Positions 53,967 through 62,758 of a stretch of 64,000 nucleotides of DNA are shown here, piece after piece. Within the stretch, counting starts at the first letter, position 1; each line of letters begins with the position of its first letter. Origin of the DNA: Deltaproteobacteria bacterium (GTDB lineage Bacteria; Myxococcota_A; Polyangia; Polyangiales; Ga0077539); NCBI GenBank assembly GCA_030694465.1, contig JAUXYJ010000088.1:62001-126000 (forward strand), written 5' to 3'. The notes under the pieces were generated by a model, which did not search any database, was not told the origin of the DNA, and was given only the letters and a program-made list of their open reading frames with translations. The position numbers and the translations under genes were made by a program.

Positions 53967-55826
53967 CTACATCCCGCGCAGAGTCGTGAGGCTCTCGATC
54001 CGTGCTGGCGCGCTGGTCATCGCGCGCATGACCGCAGTGCGTGCAGCCGTGGGGATTGGGACGATGAGCTCGACGTTGCGATCCATGGGTGTGCCCCGGT
54101 GCTCGCCGTCCCAGCCGCTCATAAAGTCCATGAGCGCGAGGCGCCGAAACCTGCGCTCCATGCAGTCTTGCGTGCTGTAATCAAACAACGTGCCGTAGAG
54201 CGAGAGGGTCCCGTTGTCGTTGGCTACAAACTCCATAATCCGAGCCTGGCCAGGCCAGTCTGCGATGGAGCCCGACTGAACCTCCCAAAAGCCTGGCCGC
54301 GCGGTGTCGGGCCCACGAATCGCGCGCACACGCACGTCGTGTTGGTGTCCGACGAGCCACAAGATCATGTTGGGGTAGTTGGTGATGACGTTTTGGACGT
54401 CTGATGCAGACACCGCGTCGCTCTCACTGAGCGGGCCTAGCTCGCCACGCAATCGATCGATGGAGTCGAGCGGATGATGCGACACGATCATCATGAGGAC
54501 GCCCTCACGCGTGCCACGTTCAAGCTCAGGTCGGAGCCAATTGTCGATGGTCTGCCGCAGCACCATGCCCTTCGAGCCACCGGTGGGATCGCTCGTGTCA
54601 AACGCGAGCATCCGCAGGGTCCCTGGGATCAAATCTCGCACATAATTCGCGCCGAATCGCACATCGGTCATGGGCGGAAAGCCATGACCCACGGGCCCCT
54701 CGCCCACACTCGAGTGTGTGTACAGCTGACGAATAATTTCGGTGCGCTCGATGGGTCGACGCTGCGGATCGCGCACCACGGTGCCTCGGACCACGGGCGC
54801 ATACCACTGCGAGTAGTCTCGCGTTCCGCCCGAGGCGTTGGTGCCGGTGGCGGTGGCCATGTTGGTCATGTTGGGGACCGACAGCCCGGTGATCATCACG
54901 TCGTGGTTGCCCGGGACATACAGCCAAGGCGCAGGAAACGGCGACGGATCGAAGGGATCTTTGGGGTCGTTGTTCGGACCGGGCACGGGGTCGTCGTCGG
55001 CGCCCGAGTCGGTGTGGACGCCACGGACGCCGTCCATAATGTCGATAAACCACTGGAGCTCGTTGAGCTGGCCAGAGTCTGCACAATCGCCTGCAAATAC
55101 ACCGAAATCAAACGATCGCGCGCTGCGCCGTTCGAGCTCTGCGAGCGAACGATTGAGCGCGGACATGACCCGCGGAATGTAGGCCTCTTGCGGGCGATTA
55201 CCGGCGCCAATCAGCGGGTTGTCAGTGGCCGCGAGCCGGGTGGGCGATTCGTCATCAGTCAGCTGAAAATCACTGACTTGAACAAAGTAACTCAGCGATG
55301 CGCGCGTGCGGACAGCCGCAGTGCTTCCGCCCAGATCGCGGCGGGTCACGTGCGCTTCGCCAGGTCCCTGACGATAGCGGTCCATTCCGCGCATTCGGTA
55401 CTCGAGCTCGGAGTCTTCGTGCGAGGGATTTTTCAGGGGGTTCGCGACGCTCACGCGCGTGGCGATCGGGACGATGGTGTTGACCAAGGTTGACGCCACG
55501 GTCGGGAGATCGACAGGACCGGCGGGCTCGGTGGTCTCGCAGCGAGGCAAGAGCAAGCGAGCGCTCTCGTCTCGATAGCGCACGTCGGACGTGGTGACGT
55601 CGCTCACCGCCGAAGCGTCGCTCGCGACCTGAGCGTCGATCGAGACGACGTCGGGTGCTGAAGCGTCCTCGCCAGCCTCAGGCTCGACCACATCGGTGGA
55701 TGTCTCGGGTTGTGCAGCGCTCTCACGCGCGGCGTCCCGAACATCAGGGTCCGGCGTTGGCATCTCTGCCGAGCATCGAACCAGCACAAGAGAGATCAAG
55801 GCTCCCGAAAGCAAGCGCCCACGCAT
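53967..55826 (-). CDS. Metallophosphoesterase lipoprotein
   Basis: A 619-residue lipoprotein with a hydrophobic signal and lipobox-like end (LVLVRC), then an Asp/Glu/Ala/Val-rich linker (about residues 20-80). The calcineurin-like phosphoesterase domain follows with VQVSDFQLTDDE (first metal site), FAGDCADSG (G-D-x-x-D-like), YVPGNHDVM (G-N-H-D), MIVSHHPLDS and VGHQHDVRV (G-H-x-H). All five family blocks are present, so it should be active. Location is outer membrane or periplasmic surface. Confidence 0.92.
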   Translation of the reverse strand: MRGRLLSGALISLVLVRCSAEMPTPDPDVRDAARESAAQPETSTDVVEPEAGEDASAPDVVSIDAQVASDASAVSDVTTSDVRYRDESARLLLPRCETTEPAGPVDLPTVASTLVNTIVPIATRVSVANPLKNPSHEDSELEYRMRGMDRYRQGPGEAHVTRRDLGGSTAAVRTRASLSYFVQVSDFQLTDDESPTRLAATDNPLIGAGNRPQEAYIPRVMSALNRSLAELERRSARSFDFGVFAGDCADSGQLNELQWFIDIMDGVRGVHTDSGADDDPVPGPNNDPKDPFDPSPFPAPWLYVPGNHDVMITGLSVPNMTNMATATGTNASGGTRDYSQWYAPVVRGTVVRDPQRRPIERTEIIRQLYTHSSVGEGPVGHGFPPMTDVRFGANYVRDLIPGTLRMLAFDTSDPTGGSKGMVLRQTIDNWLRPELERGTREGVLMMIVSHHPLDSIDRLRGELGPLSESDAVSASDVQNVITNYPNMILWLVGHQHDVRVRAIRGPDTARPGFWEVQSGSIADWPGQARIMEFVANDNGTLSLYGTLFDYSTQDCMERRFRRLALMDFMSGWDGEHRGTPMDRNVELIVPIPTAARTAVMRAMTSAPARIESLTTLRGM

Positions 55827-55885
55827 AGATCACGAGCGTACCGCACAATCGGGCGAGTGCGGCAGCCCTGCGATCTTTGCCGAAG

Positions 55886-57463
55886 TTACTTGTTCGCTTG
55901 GAGCTCGGTCGCCTTCGCTGCGCGACGCATCCGCAGGGTGGTGTCGTACTGGCGCCAGTCCTCGATGTGGGTCTCTGGGTGGACCGGGGTGAAGTATTTG
56001 CGCTCGCGAACACGACCAAAGCTTGTGGCGCCGGAGCTGACCACTGGCAGGTGATCAAACGAAATAGCCGCGTAAAACATGCGGTAATGAAAGAAGTTCT
56101 TTTGCACGATGACGTCCGCTTTGCGCGGGTCTAGGTCGATCTCGCGCCAGTACCGTGGGTGGATCGGGAGCGGCGGCTTCTCCATGACAGCGATGGACAG
56201 CTTGCCCACGTCGAGGCGCACCTTGCGTCCCATGTCGCTGTCGATCCGAGCGGCGATCGTGGCGCGCACGGTGACCTCGGGCATGTCGTATCCCTCGGTC
56301 CCGCGGAGCGTGAGGGTGTGCTCTGATCCGATAGGCAATTCCCAGGTCGCTTCGACGAGCGCCGGGTCGTGCAGGGGCACATACGCGATGAGGTCTTGGC
56401 CGTGCTCGAGGAGCCCGCGGATGAGCTGCGTGTTGCCACCCGGAGCCCCTGCCCCGACGATGTCATCAATGTCGATCATGGTGACGGGCCCAAACTTGCG
56501 GCGACTGGACGCGCGCGCATCACGGATGGCCTGCTCGATGTTGAGCATGGGTGGGGGCTCTTTGAAGCGCTGAGTCCATGCTTTGTCAGCGACCTCTTCG
56601 GCGAGCGAATTTGCAAGAGCTTCGTCGCCGTCCGTGGTCACGTGCACGGCCCACCCGAGGTCATCCGCGGAGGTGTACGGGTGCACCATGAACAGCGTCG
56701 CCGAGAGCACGCGAGGGTCGCGCTCGAGGCGCTTCATGTGGCGAAACACTTTGCGCATCGGGTCGAGAAAATCGATGGTGGTTCCGCCGCCGAGGACCAT
56801 CGGGAGTTTGCGCCACGCGTGCACGGGCCGGATCTCTCCGCGGAGCGCGCGGATCAGACGATTTCCAGCGCGAAATCCAGTGGGCGCGAGGTCCCAATGG
56901 GGGTTGCTTCGGTAGCCAATGAGCACGTCGAGTGCTTTGACGGTCTCGTCGGTGAGGTTGGCGTGGAGGTCGAAGCTGGCCGCGATCCGAGGCCCTGGTC
57001 CGAGCACTTCGCGGACACGACGAAGGATCACACTCTCGGGCTGTTCGCCCAGGCCCTTGACCTCCATCGAGCCATGGAGCGCCAAGTACACACCATCGAC
57101 GGGCATGGCCTGCTTGAGCCTCTCGATTTGGTCTTCGAGAATGCGCTCAAACGCCTCGACGGTGACTGGGCCGCTGGGCACCGCGATGTACGACGCCAAC
57201 GGCACGGCTTCGACGTTGCCTGCCGCGCGCGCTGCTTGGACAAATCCCGTGAGCTCAGCGTGCGGAAAGAACCCCGGCAGCTCACTCCCTCCCAGCGTGG
57301 CGCCACGCGCAAGCTCGTCGCCCTTGAGCAGCGCCGCGTGATCAAACGCAGAGAAGTCTGTGAGCAGGGGAGAGTACGCGTTGGCCTCGTGAAAAATCCG
57401 ACCGTATGCGATCCGAAGGGGGCGACCACCGCGGCCAAATTTCATCCAGTTTGAGAGTGACAT
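55886..57463 (-). CDS. MlrC/M81-like metallohydrolase
   Basis: With ATG 57463 (GGAG site upstream) the protein has 525 residues. The pattern IAYGRIFHEANAYSPLLTDFS, then ALHGSMEVKGLGE, SFDLHANLTDE, VLIGYRSNPHWDL and MVHPYTSADDLGW matches the M81 (microcystinase C, formerly DUF1485) family, in which these His and Asp residues bind zinc. The last 150 or so residues form the family's second domain (DIDDIVGAGAPGGNTQLI, then GKLSIAVMEKPPLPIHPRYW). Substrate is probably a peptide or D-amino-acid-containing compound; microcystin itself is not implied. It lies upstream of no obvious pathway genes. Confidence 0.9.
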   Translation of the reverse strand: MSLSNWMKFGRGGRPLRIAYGRIFHEANAYSPLLTDFSAFDHAALLKGDELARGATLGGSELPGFFPHAELTGFVQAARAAGNVEAVPLASYIAVPSGPVTVEAFERILEDQIERLKQAMPVDGVYLALHGSMEVKGLGEQPESVILRRVREVLGPGPRIAASFDLHANLTDETVKALDVLIGYRSNPHWDLAPTGFRAGNRLIRALRGEIRPVHAWRKLPMVLGGGTTIDFLDPMRKVFRHMKRLERDPRVLSATLFMVHPYTSADDLGWAVHVTTDGDEALANSLAEEVADKAWTQRFKEPPPMLNIEQAIRDARASSRRKFGPVTMIDIDDIVGAGAPGGNTQLIRGLLEHGQDLIAYVPLHDPALVEATWELPIGSEHTLTLRGTEGYDMPEVTVRATIAARIDSDMGRKVRLDVGKLSIAVMEKPPLPIHPRYWREIDLDPRKADVIVQKNFFHYRMFYAAISFDHLPVVSSGATSFGRVRERKYFTPVHPETHIEDWRQYDTTLRMRRAAKATELQANK

Positions 57464-57622
57464 CAGAGACTCCAGGGAGAGTGCGGATGCGCTTGGATGC
57501 GCACGAATCGGGCCGAAAATCGCCCAGCCATTGTGTTGTAACGCGGTGCGTTGCTGGGCGCGAGGGGCATGAAGCCGGTCTGCATACTTGCTCCACAATT
57601 GCCTCTGCGCGATCCGCGAAGG

Positions 57623-58525
57623 TCATCGTGTGGTGGGCACCCCTGCGAGCCAATCGTTGATCGTCTGCGCGAGGAATTCTCCACGGTCTTCTTGCACAAA
57701 GTGCCCGCCCCAGAAGCGGTGATGGGGCTGGCCAGCGGCGCCGGGGACGTGTCGCTGAAGCGGGACGTCGGCGCGACCCAGGATGGGGTCATTTTTGCCA
57801 AACAGCGTGAGAAAAGGCTTCGAGAAATGGCCCAGCGCCTCCCATGCGCGGCGGTTGGCCGGGACCGCGGGATCATCTGCGCTTGTGGGTACGAGCGCCG
57901 GAAACACGCGCGCTCCGACGGCGTACTCGCGGCTCGGAAACGGCGCATCGTACGCGGCGCGCACCTCGCGCGTGAGTTGGGTCACGCAGCCGCTCGCGAC
58001 GATGCGACCGATGGGCAGAATGGGGGTGTACTTCGCGAAGGTCTGCCACACATGAAACGCGGCTGGGGCGGGGCGATCCGCGATGGGCAAGAAGCCATTG
58101 GCAACCACCACGCGAGCGAATCGACCAGGATTTTCACCGACGATTCGTAGGCCAATAAGCGAGCCCCAGTCCTGACACACCAGCGTGATGTCACGCAAAT
58201 CAAGTCGCTCAATCAGCGCCTGGGTCCACGCGACGTGGCTCGCGTAAGAATAATCGTCGGCGTGTGCGGGCTTGTCCGAGCGCCCAAAACCGATGAGATC
58301 GGGCGCGATCGCGCGGTGCCCATTGCGGGCAAATCCACTGATCATTTTGCGATAGAGGTAGCTCCATGTTGGCTCTCCGTGGAGCATCAAGATGGGTGAC
58401 GCGGTCGACGGGCCGTCTTCGACAAAGGCCATGCGAAGTCCCGGAGCGACCTCGACGTCGTGGCGCGCAAAATCGAAGCCACGGAGTCCCTCGAAGCGTG
58501 ACGCGGGCGTGCGCAGGATTTTCAT
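57623..58525 (-). CDS. Haloalkane dehalogenase (DhlA-type)
   Basis: A 300-residue alpha/beta hydrolase. LMLHGEPTWSYLYRKMI is the oxyanion and halide-binding motif of haloalkane dehalogenases (the Glu after HG marks subfamily I). LIGFGRSDKP follows. The nucleophile is Asp in VCQDWGSLIG, with the halide-binding Trp next to it. The acid appears in FGKNDPILG and the catalytic His in GGHFVQED. Start ATG 58525 is chosen by domain length; an upstream ATG at 58543 is in frame. The call should be read as enzyme family; natural substrate is unknown. Confidence 0.88.
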   Translation of the reverse strand: MKILRTPASRFEGLRGFDFARHDVEVAPGLRMAFVEDGPSTASPILMLHGEPTWSYLYRKMISGFARNGHRAIAPDLIGFGRSDKPAHADDYSYASHVAWTQALIERLDLRDITLVCQDWGSLIGLRIVGENPGRFARVVVANGFLPIADRPAPAAFHVWQTFAKYTPILPIGRIVASGCVTQLTREVRAAYDAPFPSREYAVGARVFPALVPTSADDPAVPANRRAWEALGHFSKPFLTLFGKNDPILGRADVPLQRHVPGAAGQPHHRFWGGHFVQEDRGEFLAQTINDWLAGVPTTR

Positions 58526-58576
58526 TGGCTGAGAGGGTGCCAACTTGTGACGCCGCGTGCAGCCGAGAACCCAGCG

Positions 58577-59254
58577 CTATCGTGAAAATCGCTTGCGAAG
58601 CGCGTCGAATACTGACGTCGTCGCTGCGCGAGGCTGTGCACCAGACTGCGCGACTTCGGCAGGCGCGGCGGCTTCGAGCGCTCGCGGATAGAGCCACACG
58701 GCGCTGGTTCGAGCGTCTAAAACCAGCCCCAAGGGCAGCTCGACGCGTGTGCCTTCGGCGAGGAGCGTTTGGTACAAAGTCGAGATCACCGCGTCGGCCT
58801 CGGCGCCAGAGAGGCCGAGCTCTTCGGCGAGCCCCATCCACGATTCGCGCTGCGAAATCGGTACACTGACATCGCAACGCAGGCGCCCCTCTGCGCGTTG
58901 CGCTTCGTGGCTCCAGGCGTTGATCCAGCCCGAGGCGAGACCTTGGGTGAGCTCGTCTGCGTGCGTCGTGATGGCGGCGAGCTCGCTGTCGCTGAGCTGT
59001 GCTCGAAGCCGACGTTCGAGAAGCAACCGAGACGCTCGAAGAGCCTGCTCGGACTCCTCGCTCGTGGCCAGCCATGGGCCCACGAGGTGCTCGGCAGGCG
59101 CGTACAAAACCTCAGCAATTTCGCCCACAAAGAGCGCAGTCGCCAGCTCGATGGCGGTGGGCCTGAGGTGCTCTTCGAACGCGGCCAAGAGTCCGAGGGT
59201 GTCCTCGGATTCGTCAGGCGGTGAGAGTGAAGGGTCCAGTGGGCTGCGGGTCAT
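58577..59254 (-). CDS. Hypothetical helical protein
   Basis: Not recognised. 225 residues from ATG 59254, mostly alpha-helical with many Ala, Glu, Leu and Arg. An acidic, Pro/Ser-rich N terminus precedes two helical regions (about residues 20-120 and 130-180) and a Lys/Arg-rich end (VFDALRKRFSR). No signal peptide, membrane helix or catalytic motif. It lies 89 bases after the hybrid histidine kinase in the same direction and may be part of that unit. Confidence 0.65.
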   Translation of the reverse strand: MTRSPLDPSLSPPDESEDTLGLLAAFEEHLRPTAIELATALFVGEIAEVLYAPAEHLVGPWLATSEESEQALRASRLLLERRLRAQLSDSELAAITTHADELTQGLASGWINAWSHEAQRAEGRLRCDVSVPISQRESWMGLAEELGLSGAEADAVISTLYQTLLAEGTRVELPLGLVLDARTSAVWLYPRALEAAAPAEVAQSGAQPRAATTSVFDALRKRFSR

Positions 59255-59343
59255 GCGCTGTGATTTCACGAGTTGGGTGACACATCGAAGCGTCCCGGCG
59301 AGTGTGACAGCTTGCCGACGCGTTGGGGTGATCTACGCAGGAC

Positions 59344-61254
59344 TCAACCGTGGGGGAGATTCACAAGCTCGTGCAGCTGGTCTGCGGAGAAGGGCTTCTC
59401 GAGGCATGGGATCCCCTCGCGCTGTAAAAACTTAAACACCCGAGGCGTGAAAGAGCCACCGGTCATGAACACAAACGGCTGCTGATTTTGCGGATCGTTG
59501 GAGCGAACCTTTTCAAACACATCGATGCCCGAAATGTCCGGGAGCATCATGTCGCAGAGCACCACGTCGATCCGTGGTTCTCGCGAGAGCCGCTCGATCG
59601 CGCTGCGCCCTGTGTGAGCGAGCTCGACGTCGTGCGTGTCGATAAACTGTAGCTCAATGGATCGCGCGAGGAGCTGCTCGTCGTCCACCACGAGGATTCT
59701 CTTTCGACGGGGTCGTGAGAGCGTGCGTCGTGGCGCGCTGAGCTGTGCGATCTTGGGCTCGAGCGTGTCTTCGCACCTGGGAAAACACACGCGGAATGTG
59801 CTCCCCTCGCCTAACTTGCTCTCGACGCTGATCTCTCCGTCGAGGCTGGTCACGAGACCGTGGCAGACCGACAACCCTAGTCCCATGCCGACGCCCGTCT
59901 GTCTCGTCGTGAAGAATGGCTCGAACACCCGCGCGACGTTCTCGGGCGCGATGCCTTCGCCCTCGTCTGAGACTTCGACGCACACGCGGCCATCGTCCAG
60001 CTCGAAAATGCGAAGGGTGATCTGGTTGCGGTCGCTTGGGACATCGCTCAGCGCATGCGCTGCGTTGAGCAATAGGTTGAGAAAAACCTGCGCGAGTCGC
60101 CCTTCGTCCGCAAGCACAGCCGGCACGGTGCTGTACTCACGGACGATCTTTGCGCGGCCTCGAATCATGGGCTGCGCCATCGTGACGGCGGCCTCGACGG
60201 AGCGCTCGACCGCGACCGGCTCGCGGACCTCTTCGCCACCGCGCGAGAACGTCTTGAGGTCGCGCACGATGGTCTGGACGCGGTGAGCTCCATCCTTGGC
60301 GTGCTCGAGCGCTTCGAGCAGCCTCGCGATGAGGTCGTCCGGGCCCAGCGTGGCCTTGACGTCATCCAGACGCCTCTGCGCATACTCGAGATTGCTCAGC
60401 AAATACGCTAACGGATTGTTGATCTCATGCGCCACTCCGGCAGCCAGTGTGCCCACGGTCGCGAGGCGATCAGCCTGCGCGAGCTTGGCCTCTAGCTTGC
60501 GGCGCTCGGTGACCTCTTCGACGATCGCGCAGCCGCCACGCTCGCCATCGATCGGACCCAAATCGACACGAACGATGGAGCGACGGTTGCCTGTTACCGA
60601 CACATAATCGCCTTCGTAGAGAGAGCGTGTTCCGCTCAACGCAGCCGAGAGGGCTTCGACCAAGCGCGCGTTAGGCAGCGTGGTCATGTCGAGGCCGATC
60701 ACTGCGTGGCGTGTGGATCCGAGAATGGCGACCATTGCGTCGTTGCAGGCGGTGATCACGCCCCGCTGATCGTACTGAAAAATCCCTACCGGAGCGCGCT
60801 CGAAGGCGAGCCGATAGAGCCCCTCTTCGGTGAGGGTCCCTGGGTCCATCTCGTGGGTGTCCACCGGGGTGGCGTGTACGGGACGTAGCGCGATCCAAAG
60901 GTTGTGATCGTCGGCCTCAGAGAGTGTGATGGCGAAATCGAGTCCGACCTGCCCTTCGAGCCCTCGCGCGAATGAGACGCGCAGGGGCAGCGGCGCGGAT
61001 CTTTTGGCCCGCTCGAGCAGCGAAGCGAGCGAAAGTGAATTTTCGCTTTGCTGGCGAAAAAGCTGACCGAATGTGCGCGTGAGCAGCTCGTCTCGCGACA
61101 ACCCAAGCGACGCGCAGGCGGCGTGATTGCAGTGGACGATCGCGCCATCGCGGCGGATCACCAGCATGGCGTCTGGGAGCTGGTTGAGCGTCCACATCAA
61201 GCCGTTATCACTGATCATCGCGGTCATTTTACCAGTGAAACAGACGTTCTTCAT
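59344..61254 (-). CDS. Hybrid histidine kinase (PAS-PAS-HisKA-HATPase-REC)
   Basis: A 636-residue hybrid kinase without membrane helices. Two PAS domains lie at about residues 20-135 and 145-260. The phosphoacceptor box AAGVAHEINNPLAYLLSNL has its His near residue 275. The ATPase domain has the N box (FLNLLLNAAHAL), G1 (SDEGEGIAPENV) and G2 (TGVGMGLGLSVC). The C-terminal receiver shows VVDDEQLLARS, the phospho-Asp in LCDMMLPDISG near 565, and the Lys in EKPF. The start shown overlaps the upstream gene by 26 bases; ATG 61227 would start one base after it. Confidence 0.93.
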   Translation of the reverse strand: MKNVCFTGKMTAMISDNGLMWTLNQLPDAMLVIRRDGAIVHCNHAACASLGLSRDELLTRTFGQLFRQQSENSLSLASLLERAKRSAPLPLRVSFARGLEGQVGLDFAITLSEADDHNLWIALRPVHATPVDTHEMDPGTLTEEGLYRLAFERAPVGIFQYDQRGVITACNDAMVAILGSTRHAVIGLDMTTLPNARLVEALSAALSGTRSLYEGDYVSVTGNRRSIVRVDLGPIDGERGGCAIVEEVTERRKLEAKLAQADRLATVGTLAAGVAHEINNPLAYLLSNLEYAQRRLDDVKATLGPDDLIARLLEALEHAKDGAHRVQTIVRDLKTFSRGGEEVREPVAVERSVEAAVTMAQPMIRGRAKIVREYSTVPAVLADEGRLAQVFLNLLLNAAHALSDVPSDRNQITLRIFELDDGRVCVEVSDEGEGIAPENVARVFEPFFTTRQTGVGMGLGLSVCHGLVTSLDGEISVESKLGEGSTFRVCFPRCEDTLEPKIAQLSAPRRTLSRPRRKRILVVDDEQLLARSIELQFIDTHDVELAHTGRSAIERLSREPRIDVVLCDMMLPDISGIDVFEKVRSNDPQNQQPFVFMTGGSFTPRVFKFLQREGIPCLEKPFSADQLHELVNLPHG

Positions 61255-62146
61255 GACCGTCTGCGAGCATTCTGAAGGCCCCTAGGCCATAGCGGCGCTC
61301 AAACGAGAGCACCTCAAGCAGACAGCACTTGGGCGCGCTCTTCATCGCAAAAAAACGAAGTAAACGCACAACCCCGTGCGGGCTCGCGGTCGAGAGCGTG
61401 ACCTGTTGCGTGTCGGGACGATCGGCAAGCAGCGCGACCCCCCGATGGCTCGCGATCACCGCGAGCACCCGCGGCGACACGACCGGCGCGTGCTCGTCGA
61501 GGGTCGCGGTGAGAGTCTCTTGTGTGTGCAAATTCGCTTGCAATTCGCTGTCGACGATCACCACCTGGACGGTCCATTGTCCCAACGGTTCGCGCTGCGC
61601 CCAGAGCGAATTCGCGCGCTCGACGGCTGTGCTGTGTTGCTCACCGCAAGCGAGGTCCGAGGCTCCGGCGATCACCCATCGCTGGTCGACGAGGCCCTCA
61701 CTGAAGTGCCTCACTCGGTCGCGGGCGAAGGTGTGTGATTGTCGATCGCCCCATCGTGTCCGAGCGCCCGTCTCCACGAGCAGCGTGGGCACGTGTCGGC
61801 GGCGCAGCTCTCCCGCCGTGACGCGCTCGAGCCACTCCCGGAGTGCTGCCCACGCGAAGGCATCGAGCGCTGACGGGCGGCTGTTGGCCGCGTCCGGGGG
61901 CAGCGTGTCACCGCGATGGGCTGCCACTCGGAGGGCGCTCCGTGCCTCTGCGAGGCGCGCAGGAGCCACCACGTCGAGGGCGCCTAGGTGCACGATCTGC
62001 AAGAAGCACTGCGCGTCACGGTGGCCGTCAGCGCGCGTCGGCGCGGGAGTCTCGGGGGCGTCCACGCGGCGGTCTTTCACAGCGAGCTCGCAGGGGTATA
62101 CACTGACGCGCGGATGGCTGGGTGGTCTAGCGCGCGGGTAGGCCAA
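61229..62146 (-). CDS. Hypothetical protein in the kinase-sigma operon
   Basis: Not recognised. 305 residues with no signal peptide or membrane helix. The first 45 residues are Pro/Arg/Ala-rich. The remainder looks like a soluble alpha/beta protein with strand-like stretches such as TVQVVIVDSEL and VLAVIASHRGVALLAD. A DACGE-like Cys and His pair (SDLACGEQHST) is seen but no known motif. It starts 9 bases after the ECF sigma stop and overlaps the hybrid kinase by 26 bases, which supports it as real. Confidence 0.55.
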   Translation of the reverse strand: MAYPRARPPSHPRVSVYPCELAVKDRRVDAPETPAPTRADGHRDAQCFLQIVHLGALDVVAPARLAEARSALRVAAHRGDTLPPDAANSRPSALDAFAWAALREWLERVTAGELRRRHVPTLLVETGARTRWGDRQSHTFARDRVRHFSEGLVDQRWVIAGASDLACGEQHSTAVERANSLWAQREPLGQWTVQVVIVDSELQANLHTQETLTATLDEHAPVVSPRVLAVIASHRGVALLADRPDTQQVTLSTASPHGVVRLLRFFAMKSAPKCCLLEVLSFERRYGLGAFRMLADGHEERLFHW

Positions 62147-62155
62147 GAACGTCTA

Positions 62156-62758
62156 CTAGTCATCGCTGTTTAGCAGGGATTCGGCGCGAGGGCCTAGGTG
62201 TGCACGGAGCTTGTCAAGCAGTCGCGCGCGAGCACGTGAGAGCCGCTGTCGATCACGGTCAGGCATGCGCCCCTCGACGCGCTCGCCGTCCCGCTCGACC
62301 GACAGCAGCAGCGCCTCGCGGTCGGCCGGAAGCAGCTCTTCGAGCAACGCGCTCGTCAGCGAGACCAGCTGCGCGATCTGAGCCACACGATCCGCGTGGG
62401 GCGCAGCGTCCGAGAGGGTCAACGCAGCGTTGTCGTCGACAGCGGTCTCTTCGCTTCTGCCTCGTGCGCGAAACATGTCCGCGATGCGTCGCCTGAGGAT
62501 GGTGCGGGCGAGGCGCGAGAGGTGGTGGATGTCTTCGTCGATCGTGGGCAGCTGCGAGGAGAGCCATGATGGAGGGATGAGCTCGCCCCCACGCTCTATT
62601 CGCGCGGTGAGGTCCGCGAGGGTCTCTTGCGCGAGGTCTTCGTGCCGGTCTCGCAGCGCGGGCAACCGACGGCGGAGGTCACCGAGGAGCATCGCGCGAA
62701 GCTCGGGAAGCTGGCGCGACCACCAGGGCGTCGTGGGTGTAGCTCTCACGGGCAGCAC
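62156..62758 (-). CDS. ECF-type RNA polymerase sigma factor
   Basis: A 200-residue sigma-70 family member with regions 2 and 4 only. Region 2: HEDLAQETLADLTARI, then LARTILRRRIADMFRARGR, the pattern in ECF sigmas where HEDLAQET-x-x-R is conserved. Region 4: LEELLPADREALLLSV, with a divergent helix-turn-helix (GRMPDRDRQRLSRARARLLDKL). The start overlaps the Ser/Thr kinase stop by 13 bases. No anti-sigma gene is seen; the kinase upstream may control its activity. Confidence 0.85.
   Translation of the reverse strand: MLPVRATPTTPWWSRQLPELRAMLLGDLRRRLPALRDRHEDLAQETLADLTARIERGGELIPPSWLSSQLPTIDEDIHHLSRLARTILRRRIADMFRARGRSEETAVDDNAALTLSDAAPHADRVAQIAQLVSLTSALLEELLPADREALLLSVERDGERVEGRMPDRDRQRLSRARARLLDKLRAHLGPRAESLLNSDD

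Noticed and set aside
54474-55493. 339-residue plus-strand frame opposite the phosphoesterase lipoprotein
   Set aside because: Shadow frame; the minus strand carries all metallophosphoesterase motifs.
61329-62141. 270-residue plus-strand frame opposite the unknown gene at 61229-62146
   Set aside because: Ser/Arg/Cys-rich composition; the minus-strand frame fits the spacing of the sigma-kinase operon.
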